A stretch of 64,000 nucleotides of DNA from Lentzea terrae (GCF_003265345.1 NZ_QFWW01000024.1:60679-124678), one strand, 5' to 3'; positions 51,149-59,492 are shown, counted from the first letter of the stretch. Made by a program: numbers and translations. The notes: generated by a model from the letters alone, not told the origin.

Positions 51149-51204
51149 GGGCGGGTCTCCGGCGTGGCAAACGATCAGGCGCGCCTCGTGACGGGGACCC
51201 GCCC
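51149..51204 (+). terminator. Terminator of the importer operon
   Basis: GGGCGGGTC (51149-51157) pairs with GACCCGCCC (51196-51204); flanking GCGGT/ACCGC bases can extend it. A small GCGTTT/AAACGC hairpin follows at 51210-51230. The rest of the gap to 51307 is featureless. Confidence 0.6.
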
Positions 51205-51307
51205 GCACCGCGTTTCAAGCGTTCAAACGCCTCGGCTGCGCCATCGCCGGTTGCGCTTGGGCTGGACTCAAGCGTGGGCCAGCGGCGTAGATCACGTCCA
51301 AATGCAC

Positions 51308-51329
51308 TAGCTAAGGTATGCCTTAGCTA
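51308..51329. promoter_or_regulatory. Iron box of the siderophore monooxygenase gene
   Basis: TAGCTAAGG-TATG-CCTTAGCTA is a perfect 9-4-9 palindrome, followed by AGTTAGGGT, so two half-sites overlap. It resembles IdeR/DmdR iron boxes (TTAGGTTAGGCTAACCTAA-like). It is 43 bp upstream of the gene start. Confidence 0.78.
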
Positions 51330-51372
51330 AGTTAGGGTGGTTTGACGCTGGGAGTGCCACGAGAGGACCGCG

Positions 51373-52626
51373 ATGGAACCGGTGTTGGACCTGGCCGGAA
51401 TCGGCTTCGGGCCGTCGAACCTCGCTCTTGCCATCGCGGTTGAGGAGCAGGCGGTGCCTGTTCGGGCACGGTTCTTCGAGCGGCAGGCTCGGTTCGGGTG
51501 GCATCGGGGGATGTTGCTCGAGGACGCGACCATGCAGGTGTCGTTCCTCAAGGATTTGGTCACGCTGCGCAACCCCGCTAGCGAGTTCAGCTTCCTGTGT
51601 TATCTGAGGGATCGTGGGCGGTTGGTTGACTTTGTCAACCACAAGAACCTGTTTCCGCTGCGCAAGGAGTTCCACGATTACTTCGAGTGGGCGGCGGAGC
51701 GGGTGGCGCACCACGTGCGGTATCAGGCCGAGGTGTCGGCGGTGCGTGCGGACGGTGACGGGTTTGAGGTTGTTGTTGGCGACGAGGCCGTGAAGGCGCG
51801 CAACGTGGTGCTGGCTACTGGGCTCGAGGCGAACTTGCCTGACGGGGTGGTGGCTGGGGAGCGGATTTGGCACAACAAGGACCTGCTCAACCGGGTGGGG
51901 GGCTTGGAGGATCCGCGCCAGGTGGTTGTGGTGGGGGCTGGGCAGAGTGCGGCTGAGGTGGTCGCGTTCTTCCACGAGCGGTTCCCGCGGGCTGAGGTGC
52001 ACGGGGTGTTCGCGCGGTACGGGTACAGCCCGGCTGATGACAGCTCGTTCGTGAATCGGATCTTTGACCCGGCGGCGGTGGACGAGTATTACGAGGCGCC
52101 GGAAGAGGTCAAGCAGCGGCTGATGGGATACCACGCCAACACGAATTATGGCGTGGTGGACGGGGATCTGATCGAAGAGTTGTATCGGAGGGTGTACCGG
52201 GAGAAGGTGGTTGGGCGGCAGAGGTTGTTGCTGCACAACACGTCTCGGCTCGTGGATGTGAACGTGGACGGGAAGTGCGTGATCGAGTCGATGGCTGATG
52301 GTGGGCAGCTGCCGGTTGACGCGGACGTGATCGTTTATGCGACCGGGTATCGGCCCGCTGATCCGGTCGGGGTGCTTGGCGAGCTGGCTGGGCGTTGTGA
52401 GCGGGATGCGTTGGGGCGGTTGAAGGTCACGCGGGATTATCGGGTCGTCACGGACGCGTCGGTGCGGGGCGGGATCTATTTGCAGGGCGGTACTGAGCAC
52501 ACGCACGGGATCACGTCGTCGTTGTTGTCGAACACGGCGGTGCGGGCTGGGGAGATCTTGGAGTCGGTGTTGCGGCGGCCTCGGGTGGAGAGTCGCGCGA
52601 CGCACGAGAGCTATGCGGTGAGGTAG
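51373..52626 (+). CDS. L-lysine/L-ornithine N-monooxygenase (siderophore)
   Basis: A 417-aa flavin N-hydroxylating monooxygenase (SidA/IucD/PvdA family). FAD motif GIGFGPSNLALA (about 9-20), NADPH motif VVVGAGQSAAEV (about 180-191), and the C-terminal VIYATGYRPADP and FAD/substrate block THGITSSLLSNTAVRAGEI. It hydroxylates the side-chain amine of Lys or Orn to start a hydroxamate siderophore. Iron control is evident from the box at 51308. No NRPS, NIS synthetase or siderophore exporter is within view, so the rest of the pathway is elsewhere. The 3' end overlaps the SDR gene by 16 bp. Confidence 0.9.
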   Translation: MEPVLDLAGIGFGPSNLALAIAVEEQAVPVRARFFERQARFGWHRGMLLEDATMQVSFLKDLVTLRNPASEFSFLCYLRDRGRLVDFVNHKNLFPLRKEFHDYFEWAAERVAHHVRYQAEVSAVRADGDGFEVVVGDEAVKARNVVLATGLEANLPDGVVAGERIWHNKDLLNRVGGLEDPRQVVVVGAGQSAAEVVAFFHERFPRAEVHGVFARYGYSPADDSSFVNRIFDPAAVDEYYEAPEEVKQRLMGYHANTNYGVVDGDLIEELYRRVYREKVVGRQRLLLHNTSRLVDVNVDGKCVIESMADGGQLPVDADVIVYATGYRPADPVGVLGELAGRCERDALGRLKVTRDYRVVTDASVRGGIYLQGGTEHTHGITSSLLSNTAVRAGEILESVLRRPRVESRATHESYAVR

Positions 52627-53291
52627 TCCTCGAAGGTTCGCTTGCCGACCGGGTGGTTCGGGGTGAGGTTGCCGCCTGCTCGGTATGCGCGGTAGGTCGC
52701 GCCTGGCGCCTTCAACGGCAGCAGTGTGCGCCGTTTTCCGGTGGCGGCCAAGTAGATTCGGGCCAGGTCGGTGGCCTCGCGGATTTCTGGGCCGCCCATC
52801 TCCGGTGCGAGTTCTGAAGGTGCGGCTTGGGCTAGCGTCGCCAGTTCCAGGGCTACCTCGGCCTCGTCGATCGGTTGGAAGGCGAAGGCCGGGACGAGCA
52901 TCAGCGGCAGCTTGGAGAGGTTGTCGAACATCTTGCGCAGCAACGAGTGGAACTGGGTGGCGCGCAGGATCGTGTAGGGAGTGCCGGAGTTGGCGATCAG
53001 GCGTTCGGCTGCGAGTTTTTGCTTGTAGTAGGGGAGTGGGACTCGGTCGCAGCCGACGATCGAGATGTAGACGAGGTGCGCTGGTTTGGCGGCCAGTACG
53101 GTGCGAGCCATCGTGACTTCGTGGCGGAACGACGTTGCGCAGTGCACCACCACGTCTGCTCGTAGGGCGCCCAAGCCGGTGCCGCGCAACAGGTCTGTGC
53201 CGGTGGCGCGGGAGACGGGCTTGGCTCCTGGTAGGGCTGTTACCACGTGTCGGCCCAAGCTGCCGGCGCCGCCGGTTACCACGAAGGTCAT
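52611..53291 (-). CDS. NAD(P)-binding NmrA/SDR-like protein
   Basis: A 226-aa Rossmann protein with the dinucleotide motif VVTGGAGSLGRHVV and the block YYKQKLAAERLIANSGTPYTILRATQF. It is an atypical SDR of the NmrA-like group without a complete YxxxK catalytic pair, as expected for that group. Its ATG overlaps the DMT transporter stop as ATGA. Redox substrate unknown. Confidence 0.8.
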   Translation of the reverse strand: MTFVVTGGAGSLGRHVVTALPGAKPVSRATGTDLLRGTGLGALRADVVVHCATSFRHEVTMARTVLAAKPAHLVYISIVGCDRVPLPYYKQKLAAERLIANSGTPYTILRATQFHSLLRKMFDNLSKLPLMLVPAFAFQPIDEAEVALELATLAQAAPSELAPEMGGPEIREATDLARIYLAATGKRRTLLPLKAPGATYRAYRAGGNLTPNHPVGKRTFEDYLTA

Positions 53292-54127
53292 GCTTCCACC
53301 CTGACACGGTGGTAGTGGGCCAGCACGACGGTGCCGGTCACGGCGGCGATGGCGCTGATGATCAGGCCTGCTTGGGTGAGGGCGCTCATGCCGGTGCCTT
53401 CGCCCACGAGTTTGATGCCGATCCAGGCGGCGACGATCGGGTTGACCACGGTTTGGCCGGCCACCACCAGGTCTGGTGGGCCTGCCGCGTAGCCGAGCTG
53501 GATGAACCACGCTCCCACCAGGAAGGCCAGGGCCAGGCCGGCCAGGGAGATCCACTCGATGCGCGGCAGGGCTGTGGTCACGTCGCGTACCAGGACGGCT
53601 ACCAGGCCGTACAGGATGCCGGCGCCGATGGCCAGGGCCAGCGAGCGGATCGTGCCGGTTTGGAACGTGGCCACGACGGTGCAGACGAGGACGCCCGCGG
53701 TGACCAGTTGGCCTGCTTGTAGCGCGACTTTCGGGGAGATGTCGGCGGCTATGGCCTCGCCCGCGGTGATGGTCACGAAGACGACGATGCCGGCGGTGGC
53801 CACCAGGACGGCGACTGCGAGAAGCCCGGTGAGCTTGTGGGCTCTGGCGACGGCGATGATCGGGATGGCCAGTGCGTTCAGCGGGGCGACCACCGAGACC
53901 GGGGCCAGGGTCAGGGCGATGACCTGCAGAACCGCGCACGCGAACAGGATCAGGAAGCCGTAGACCCAGCGGCGGGACGTGACCAGGCGGTGGGCCGAGG
54001 TCAGTTTCAGGCCGGGGAGCTCGCGGATGCCGGCGTGTTGCAGCAGCGCGCCGAGCGCGCTGCACCCGGCGGCGAGCACCGCGCACAGGATCGCGAGGCC
54101 GACCACGTGCCAATCGTACGCCGACAC
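53288..54127 (-). CDS. DMT-superfamily membrane protein
   Basis: A 279-aa integral membrane protein with nine to ten hydrophobic segments and the EamA-like symmetry of drug/metabolite transporters (LAPVSVVAPLNALAIPIIAVA, then GQTVVNPIVAAWIGIKLV). Its exported or imported substrate is unknown. It starts at a GTG across a palindromic operator from the GntR gene. It forms an operon with the SDR-like gene. Confidence 0.75.
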   Translation of the reverse strand: MSAYDWHVVGLAILCAVLAAGCSALGALLQHAGIRELPGLKLTSAHRLVTSRRWVYGFLILFACAVLQVIALTLAPVSVVAPLNALAIPIIAVARAHKLTGLLAVAVLVATAGIVVFVTITAGEAIAADISPKVALQAGQLVTAGVLVCTVVATFQTGTIRSLALAIGAGILYGLVAVLVRDVTTALPRIEWISLAGLALAFLVGAWFIQLGYAAGPPDLVVAGQTVVNPIVAAWIGIKLVGEGTGMSALTQAGLIISAIAAVTGTVVLAHYHRVRVEA

Positions 54128-54132
54128 TGCTA

Positions 54133-54158
54133 TGGTTCATTACATGAGTAACGAACCA
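54133..54158. promoter_or_regulatory. GntR operator in a divergent promoter
   Basis: TGGTTCATTAC-ATGA-GTAACGAACCA matches itself at 10 of 11 positions per arm. It lies between the DMT gene start and the GntR gene, 11 bp before the latter, so it could control both directions. Confidence 0.75.
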
Positions 54159-54169
54159 AGGAAGTAGTG

Positions 54170-54535
54170 ATGTTCGACGACCGGAGCCCGATCTACCGCC
54201 AGATCGCCGACCGGATCAAGGCGGATGTGCTCAGCGGGACGTTGAAGGCGGACGAGCAGGTCATGTCGACCAACCAGTACGCGGCCTACTACCGGATCAA
54301 CCCGGCGACCGCGGCGAAGGCCTTTCAGCAGTTGGTGGACGAGAAGGTGCTCTACAAGAAGAGGGGGATCGGGATGTTCGTGAGCACGGAGGCTCGCGAC
54401 ATGCTGCGGGCACAGGGGCGGGAGACCTTCTTCGGTGAGGTCGTGGACCCGATGGTCGTGGAGGCACGCGCCATCGGCATTCCGCTCGCCGACGTCATCC
54501 GCCGCATCGAGCAGCATCAGAACGGGGACGTGTGA
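54170..54535 (+). CDS. GntR-family (YtrA-type) repressor
   Basis: A 121-aa protein with the GntR winged helix (SPIYRQIADRIKADVLSGTLKADEQVMSTNQYAAYYRINPATAAKAFQQLV) and a short C-terminal dimerisation tail, as in YtrA. Start: ATG at 54170 with AGGAAG; a GTG three bases upstream also reads. It overlaps the ABC ATPase gene as TGATG. It is expected to repress the operon through the palindrome at 54133. Confidence 0.85.
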   Translation: MFDDRSPIYRQIADRIKADVLSGTLKADEQVMSTNQYAAYYRINPATAAKAFQQLVDEKVLYKKRGIGMFVSTEARDMLRAQGRETFFGEVVDPMVVEARAIGIPLADVIRRIEQHQNGDV

Positions 54536-55410
54536 TGCGCGTTGACGTGCAGGGCCTGACGGTGCGCTACGGGTCCGTCACGGCGGTCGACGACATGAGC
54601 TTCTCGTTGTCGGGCAACAAGATCTACGGGCTGCTCGGGCGCAACGGTTCGGGCAAGACCAGCCTGATGTCGGCGCTCGCCGGGTATCGCAGGCCGATCG
54701 GTTCCGTTCAGCTCGACGGTGAGCCGGTCTTCGAGAACGCCGCCGCGATGCGTCAGGTGTGCCTGGTGCGCCACGCCGCTGATGCCGCGGACAAGGGCGA
54801 CAAGGTCGCGCACGTGCTCGAGTACGGCGCGGCGTGGCGGGACACGTGGGACAACCCGTACGCGCTCGAGCTCACCGAGCTGTTCAAGATTCCGCTGAAG
54901 AAGAAGGTCGGCGAGCTGTCGCTGGGGCAGCGGTCGGCGCTGGGCGTGGTGATCGGGCTCGCCAGCCGGTCGCCGCTGACCATGCTCGACGAGTCGCACC
55001 TCGGCATGGACACGCCGACCAGGTACGCGTTCTACGACGCGCTGCTCAGCGACTTCATGGCGCACCCGCGCACGATCATCATCTCGACGCACCTGATCGA
55101 GGAGCTGGCCTCGTTGCTGGAGGAGCTCGTGATCATCGACAGCGGGCGGCTGGTGCTGCAGGAGGAGGCGGACGTGCTGCGGTCGCGCGGCACCGAGATC
55201 ACCGGGAACGCCGCGGACGTCGACGAGTTCACCGCGGGACTGACCGTGTTGAGCGAGAAGTCGTTGGGGCGCACGAAGTCCGCGATGGTCTTCGGTCAGC
55301 TCGACGACTCCGGGCTCGTCCGCGCACGGCAGCTCGGGCTGGAGCTCGGCCCGATCGCGTTGCAGGACCTGTTCGTCCACCTCACCGAGCCGGTCGGAGG
55401 CAAGCGGTGA
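54535..55410 (+). CDS. ABC transporter ATP-binding protein (YtrB-like)
   Basis: A 291-aa ATPase: Walker A LLGRNGSGKTS, signature ELSLGQRSALG, and Walker B LTMLDESHLGMD. The signature differs from the canonical LSGGQ, as is usual in this subgroup. It is encoded between a YtrA-type GntR and a membrane protein, a common antibiotic- or cell-wall-stress module. The GTGA overlap couples it to the membrane gene. Confidence 0.82.
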   Translation: MRVDVQGLTVRYGSVTAVDDMSFSLSGNKIYGLLGRNGSGKTSLMSALAGYRRPIGSVQLDGEPVFENAAAMRQVCLVRHAADAADKGDKVAHVLEYGAAWRDTWDNPYALELTELFKIPLKKKVGELSLGQRSALGVVIGLASRSPLTMLDESHLGMDTPTRYAFYDALLSDFMAHPRTIIISTHLIEELASLLEELVIIDSGRLVLQEEADVLRSRGTEITGNAADVDEFTAGLTVLSEKSLGRTKSAMVFGQLDDSGLVRARQLGLELGPIALQDLFVHLTEPVGGKR

Positions 55411-56066
55411 AGATCTTCCGGCACCTGACCACCACGTTGGTGTTGTACGGCGCGATCGTCGCCGCCTGCGTGTTCCTGGCGGTTCTCGCGGCCGAGTTCA
55501 CCCTCTCGGTGTTCGCCGACATCGTGTTCAGCGGGTGGATGCTCGTCACCGTGCAGATCGCGCGCTGGTTCGTGCTTTGGGTGGGCGTGTACGCGATCCA
55601 CAACGTGTTGCCGATCGCGATCGCGCACGGCCGCACCCGCCGCGAGTTCCTGGGCGCGGCGACCGGGTTCAGCGTGGTTTTCGCGCTCGCGATGGCGCTG
55701 TTGGCGTGGCTCGGGTTCCTCGTCGAAGGCGGCGTCTACGACCTGATGGACTGGCGGTCGCATCCGTACGGGTCGGTGCTCGCGTACTTCCTGATGTTCC
55801 TGGTGTGGTGCGGGGTCGGCATGCTCCTCGCCGCGGCGTTCGGCCGCTGGGGGTACGGCGCGGCACTCGTGCTGCCCTTCGGGCTGGCGCTGGCGGTCGT
55901 GCCGGGCATCACGATGCCCGGCACCGGGGACCTGCCGTTCATCAGGAACGCGCCGACCCTGCTCGGCGACGGCTGGCACCTCGTGTCACTGGGCGCGTGG
56001 GCCGTCGCGATGGTCGCGACGTGGGCCATCGCGCGAGACCTTCCGGTTCGCGTGCGGTCGACCTGA
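55407..56066 (+). CDS. ABC transporter membrane protein of the GntR operon
   Basis: A 219-aa membrane protein with about six hydrophobic segments (LVLYGAIVAACVFLAVLA; WFVLWVGVYAIHNVLPIAI; FSVVFALAMALLAWLGFL). No family motif I recognise beyond that of a small ABC-2-type permease. The GTG start overlaps the ATPase stop. The stop abuts that of the convergent DUF305 gene. Confidence 0.72.
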   Translation: MKIFRHLTTTLVLYGAIVAACVFLAVLAAEFTLSVFADIVFSGWMLVTVQIARWFVLWVGVYAIHNVLPIAIAHGRTRREFLGAATGFSVVFALAMALLAWLGFLVEGGVYDLMDWRSHPYGSVLAYFLMFLVWCGVGMLLAAAFGRWGYGAALVLPFGLALAVVPGITMPGTGDLPFIRNAPTLLGDGWHLVSLGAWAVAMVATWAIARDLPVRVRST

Positions 56067-56513
56067 TCAGCCCGCGGCCAGTTCCGCGGCGCGGTGACGT
56101 TCCATCAGGTCGACCACCTCTGCGGTGGGCGGGTGGGTGATCGCCGCGCCGGCCGAGCGCAGGACGTCCAGCGACTCGGTGAGATGCGCGTGCACGAACT
56201 GCTTCAGCGCGTCCGGGCTGGTCGACGCGAGCTGGATCTCCGCATCCGTTGGCATGCCGGGCATGTCGTGGCCGGCGTGGTGGTTCACGTACGGCGCGTC
56301 GAGCAGCTTCCTCAGCTCCGCGAGCTCCGTCTTGCGGTTTTCGATCAGTGCCGGGTTGTCGTCCAGCTCGACGAGTTTGAGCGCCTGCTCGTCGGTGGCG
56401 ATCGCGAGCTCGACGAACGCTCGCTCCGTTGCGCCGTAACTGTTCTGGGGCGGGGGAGGAGGTTCCTGCTGGCAGGCCGGAAGCAGCAGGCCTGCCAGCA
56501 GGAGCGCCGTCAT
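56067..56513 (-). CDS. DUF305 lipoprotein
   Basis: A 148-aa exported protein with a lipobox at LLPAC (C14), a proline-rich linker and a DUF305 domain, which has ferritin-like helices (GATERAFVELAIATDEQALKLVELDD; HAHLTESLDVLRSAG), and a motif HHAGHDMPGMPTDAE with His/Met residues that could bind a metal. The start overlaps the DUF1996 stop as ATGA. It is controlled with the DUF1996 gene by the LacI-type box at 57403. Confidence 0.78.
   Translation of the reverse strand: MTALLLAGLLLPACQQEPPPPPQNSYGATERAFVELAIATDEQALKLVELDDNPALIENRKTELAELRKLLDAPYVNHHAGHDMPGMPTDAEIQLASTSPDALKQFVHAHLTESLDVLRSAGAAITHPPTAEVVDLMERHRAAELAAG
56465..56502. other. Perfect 14-bp inverted repeat inside the lipoprotein signal peptide
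   Basis: CCTGCTGGCAGGCC (56465-56478) and GGCCTGCCAGCAGG (56489-56502) pair perfectly around a 10-nt loop. They encode the leucine-rich signal and lipobox of the DUF305 protein. It could slow translation or attenuate transcription between the two genes. Confidence 0.5.
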
Positions 56514-57346
56514 CCGTGGTTGCCGGCGTGGTCGCACTTCAGCACCACGTTGAGGCAGTTGCGGACGCGGCGTTCCATCTCGGCGCGCGGCCACACGTTG
56601 AAGAAGTCGCCGTGCATGGTCTGCCCGGTGCCGGACGAGAGCCGAAGCCCTGCCGTGCTGCCGTTGACCGGATACCGCAGGACCATCCGCAGTTTCGGCA
56701 CCGAAACCGGGTGGCTCGACGGGCAGCCACCCGCGACGGGGTAGGTCATGTGCGACTTGTGGTCGGCCGAGTCGAGGTTGCGGCCGTCCCAGCACTGCGG
56801 GAAGTCCAGGTACGTCTCCAGCATCGTGCCGGCCGGGCACTCCACGAAGTTCTTCGACGGGTTCACGTGGCCCGCGTGCAGGCACGACCAGCGCGCGATG
56901 CTGTCGGCGTCGCCGGTGGCCTTCGCGTTGCCCGCCACGATCTTCAGGCCGTACGGCGTCGGCTGGATCGCCGCCGGGTTGTTCACCCCTTCGCCGAGGT
57001 AGTAGAAGGTGATGCCGGTCGGGGCGATCGCGGTGTTGTTCCGGTACATGGTCGGCACCCAGTACGAGGAGATGTCCGCGGCCGGGTTGCAGTTGCCGGT
57101 CTGGCCCTCCAGCGACTGCTGGGTCGAACGGGCGTTGGTCGAGTGGTTGCCGAAGAAGTCGTGGAAGTGCGAGGCACCGGCCAGGTTCGGCAGGACGATC
57201 GGGTCGTCCGCGAGGCGGTGGCTCAGTCCGCAGTCCGCGACGAACTCGGCGACCCGGACGGGTTCTCCTTGGGCCGCACCGGGAACGCTGAGCGCGGCGG
57301 CCATCAGGACGATGACGGAGGCGATGGGTAAGGCGGGCTTCCTCAT
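56510..57346 (-). CDS. Secreted DUF1996 protein
   Basis: A 278-aa exported protein with a Sec signal (about 1-28) and a full DUF1996 domain (DCGLSHRLADDPIVLPNLAGASHFHDFFGN; DYWVPTMY-type and CWDGRNLDSADHKSHMTYP blocks). DUF1996 occurs in secreted bacterial and fungal proteins, often with WSC or other glycan-linked domains, and has no settled biochemical function. AGAGGAAAGC precedes the ATG. It has its own promoter with a LacI-type box 57 bp upstream. Confidence 0.82.
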   Translation of the reverse strand: MRKPALPIASVIVLMAAALSVPGAAQGEPVRVAEFVADCGLSHRLADDPIVLPNLAGASHFHDFFGNHSTNARSTQQSLEGQTGNCNPAADISSYWVPTMYRNNTAIAPTGITFYYLGEGVNNPAAIQPTPYGLKIVAGNAKATGDADSIARWSCLHAGHVNPSKNFVECPAGTMLETYLDFPQCWDGRNLDSADHKSHMTYPVAGGCPSSHPVSVPKLRMVLRYPVNGSTAGLRLSSGTGQTMHGDFFNVWPRAEMERRVRNCLNVVLKCDHAGNHG

Positions 57347-57402
57347 TGAAGCTTTCCTCTCCGCTGTGAGGCCCGCGGCGAGCAGGGCGGGCCGTTTGCA
57401 GG

Positions 57403-57422
57403 GTGGGAGAGCGCTCTCACGC
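57403..57422. promoter_or_regulatory. LacI-type operator, identical to the importer's
   Basis: GTGGGAGAGCGCTCTCACGC matches 45754-45773 over all 20 bp. It lies 57 bp upstream of the DUF1996 start, just inside the promoter at 57430-57459. Confidence 0.8.
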
Positions 57423-57429
57423 AGAATCA

Positions 57430-57459
57430 AGGATGGCCCAGGCCCTGATGGGTCGTCAA
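57430..57459 (-). promoter_or_regulatory. Probable promoter of the DUF1996-DUF305 operon
   Basis: On the minus strand TTGACG (57454-57459) and CATCCT (57430-57435), 18 bp apart, precede the LacI-type box. The -10 is a poor match, so this is tentative. Confidence 0.45.
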
Positions 57460-57513
57460 TCCGCAAGAAATGTTCAGAAGTCCCGGTTTTTCTTGACGCC
57501 GCAGGGCGGCCAC

Positions 57514-57537
57514 TCCCCGGCCAGCCAGGGCCGGGGA
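57514..57537 (-). terminator. Terminator of the GH85 gene
   Basis: TCCCCGGCC pairs perfectly with GGCCGGGGA around a 6-nt loop, 27 bp past the stop of the GH85 gene. Confidence 0.7.
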
Positions 57538-57563
57538 AGCAGCTGCCGTGGTGCCGGACTACG

Positions 57564-59492
57564 TCAGGGTGTTCCGGTGAGCGAGAGGCGTGCGGGCGGT
57601 GAGACGTCGAACGCCTCGCTGACGGCCTCGACCTCGATGCTCGCGGTCTCGCCGGCGGTCAACGGGATCGCGGGCACGAAGTACGCGTCATTGGTGGTGC
57701 CGCCGAGGAAGATCCGTTCGGTGCCGGTCCACTTGTAGACGCGGTACTGCCGGACCGAACCGGGCGAGCGCGTCCAGGTGAGCCGTGCCGACACCGTCGT
57801 GGCGTTGGTGCGGCTCACCTGCTCGACCTGCACGGTGGACGGCGCCACGGGCGGAGTCAGGACCGGGTCCGCGACCCCGATCCGGCCGATCAGCGCGGTG
57901 ATGGCACCGCCGGGCAGCACTCGCAGCGAGATCTCGGTCAGCGTCGCACCGGCGTGCTCGCCGAGCGGGAACACGCTGCGCCGCCACGCCCCGCTGACCC
58001 CGCCGAGGTCCAGCACCTTCTCGGTGGTGCCGATCCGCAGCAGGGCCTGCAGTCGCGAGGGTCCGGCGCCGGTGCGATGGACGATCTCGAACTGGCTGTT
58101 CGCGGTGAGTCGCAACGACGTCGCGAACAGCCGGACGTCGTTGGCGGACAGGGGAGTGCCGGTGATCTTCAAGGAGGTGCCGCCCTCGTACGGGTCGTCC
58201 CAGTCGAGCGACGGCACGACCTTCGTCCCGGTGCCGCTGACGCTCCACCGCCACGTCGGCAGCACGTCCTGCAGCGACAGGTTGTTCCACGCCTGAGATG
58301 ACCGTACGGCGCCGCCGACCGCGAACTTCTTGCCGTGGCCGGTGTTGAAGTTCGTCACGAACGGCAGCGAGGTGATTGGCGTGAGCTCGGTGATGTAGTG
58401 CGCGACGCCCTTCCAGTTCGCCGTCGTGGTGGTGTTCGACGGATCGCCGTTGGGGCCGACCCAGAACCGGTTGTCCCTGGCGTAGAAGTCGGCGGGACCG
58501 GTTGCGGACTTGAACGTCCACTCGGGACGGTAGAAGCCGAGCGACGTCGTGTGCGGCTTGCCCTCGGGGAAGACCGAGGCCCAGCCGACGCTCGTGTTGT
58601 AGCCGTTCGCCTCGACGTCCACGCCGGACGCGAGGTCGTACGGGCTGCGGCCCAGCTGCCGTGCCAGTGCGGCGGAGTTCGCGAGACCCTGCGTGCTCCA
58701 CCAGAAGTTCAGGAACATCTCGTCGGACTGCTCGAAGAACATCTGGTTCCGCGCCGTCAAAGCGTTCTGCCACGAGACGCTGCCGGTGTTCGTCATCGCG
58801 TCGTACCAGATGACCCGCAGCCCGCTCTTCTTCATGTACACGATGAAATCGCGCATGTCGGACGCGAGCTTGGCGTCGCCACCCGCGGTCTCCTGGTTGA
58901 GGAACCAGCCGTCGAACCCGTAGTGCCGCGCGACCTGGATCATCTTGTCCGCCACCGGGAACCGGTCGCCCTCGCGCTTGACGAAGTCGCGGACCCACTG
59001 GAGCTGGCCGCCGTAAGCGGTCGGCGGGAGGAACACGTTGCCGATCACGCGCACACCGTTGCGGTGCGCGGCATCGGTGACGGTCGGGTTCGGTGCGAGG
59101 ATGAGGCCCTCGGAGGCGGAACCGCCCCAGAACACCAGTTCGTCGATGTACTGCCAGTAGTTCGTGGCGTAGTAGTTCATGTCGAGCGAGCCCTGCGCGG
59201 GGTTGTTGCTCGTCGGCGCGTACGCCACCAGGGCCTGCACGCGCGCCTCGCCGGTGTGGGCGTGCGCGTTGGCCGGGCGTGCCGGCACGACCCTTCGAGC
59301 CAGCGGCACCGTGCTGCGGTTGTACCGCGCGTCCCGGTCCGTTGCCGGATCCCAGTCGAGGATCGTGGCCGGGTGCCAGTAGGACGCGTACGGCTGGGCG
59401 ATGGCGTCAGCCGCGGACGCGGGAGTCTCGGACAGCAGACTGGTCAAGGCCGCCGTCGAGCTCAGAACGAGGAACTGTCTCCGAGTGGGCAC
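57564..59492 (-). CDS. Secreted GH85 endo-beta-N-acetylglucosaminidase
   Basis: A 642-aa exported enzyme with a Tat signal (PTRRQFLVLSSTAALTSLLS). The GH85 barrel has YIDELVFWGGSASEGLILAPNPTVTDAAHRNGVRVIGNVF and FDGWFLNQETAGG, where N199 and E201 match the catalytic Asn/Glu pair. It cleaves the chitobiose core of N-glycans. Beta-sandwich and fibronectin-III-like domains (about 400-642; TNATTVSARLTWTRSPGSVRQYRVYKW) follow. The GTG at 59492 is preceded by GAGGGTGA. It has its own terminator. It would free N-glycans from plant or fungal glycoproteins. Confidence 0.85.
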   Translation of the reverse strand: MPTRRQFLVLSSTAALTSLLSETPASAADAIAQPYASYWHPATILDWDPATDRDARYNRSTVPLARRVVPARPANAHAHTGEARVQALVAYAPTSNNPAQGSLDMNYYATNYWQYIDELVFWGGSASEGLILAPNPTVTDAAHRNGVRVIGNVFLPPTAYGGQLQWVRDFVKREGDRFPVADKMIQVARHYGFDGWFLNQETAGGDAKLASDMRDFIVYMKKSGLRVIWYDAMTNTGSVSWQNALTARNQMFFEQSDEMFLNFWWSTQGLANSAALARQLGRSPYDLASGVDVEANGYNTSVGWASVFPEGKPHTTSLGFYRPEWTFKSATGPADFYARDNRFWVGPNGDPSNTTTTANWKGVAHYITELTPITSLPFVTNFNTGHGKKFAVGGAVRSSQAWNNLSLQDVLPTWRWSVSGTGTKVVPSLDWDDPYEGGTSLKITGTPLSANDVRLFATSLRLTANSQFEIVHRTGAGPSRLQALLRIGTTEKVLDLGGVSGAWRRSVFPLGEHAGATLTEISLRVLPGGAITALIGRIGVADPVLTPPVAPSTVQVEQVSRTNATTVSARLTWTRSPGSVRQYRVYKWTGTERIFLGGTTNDAYFVPAIPLTAGETASIEVEAVSEAFDVSPPARLSLTGTP

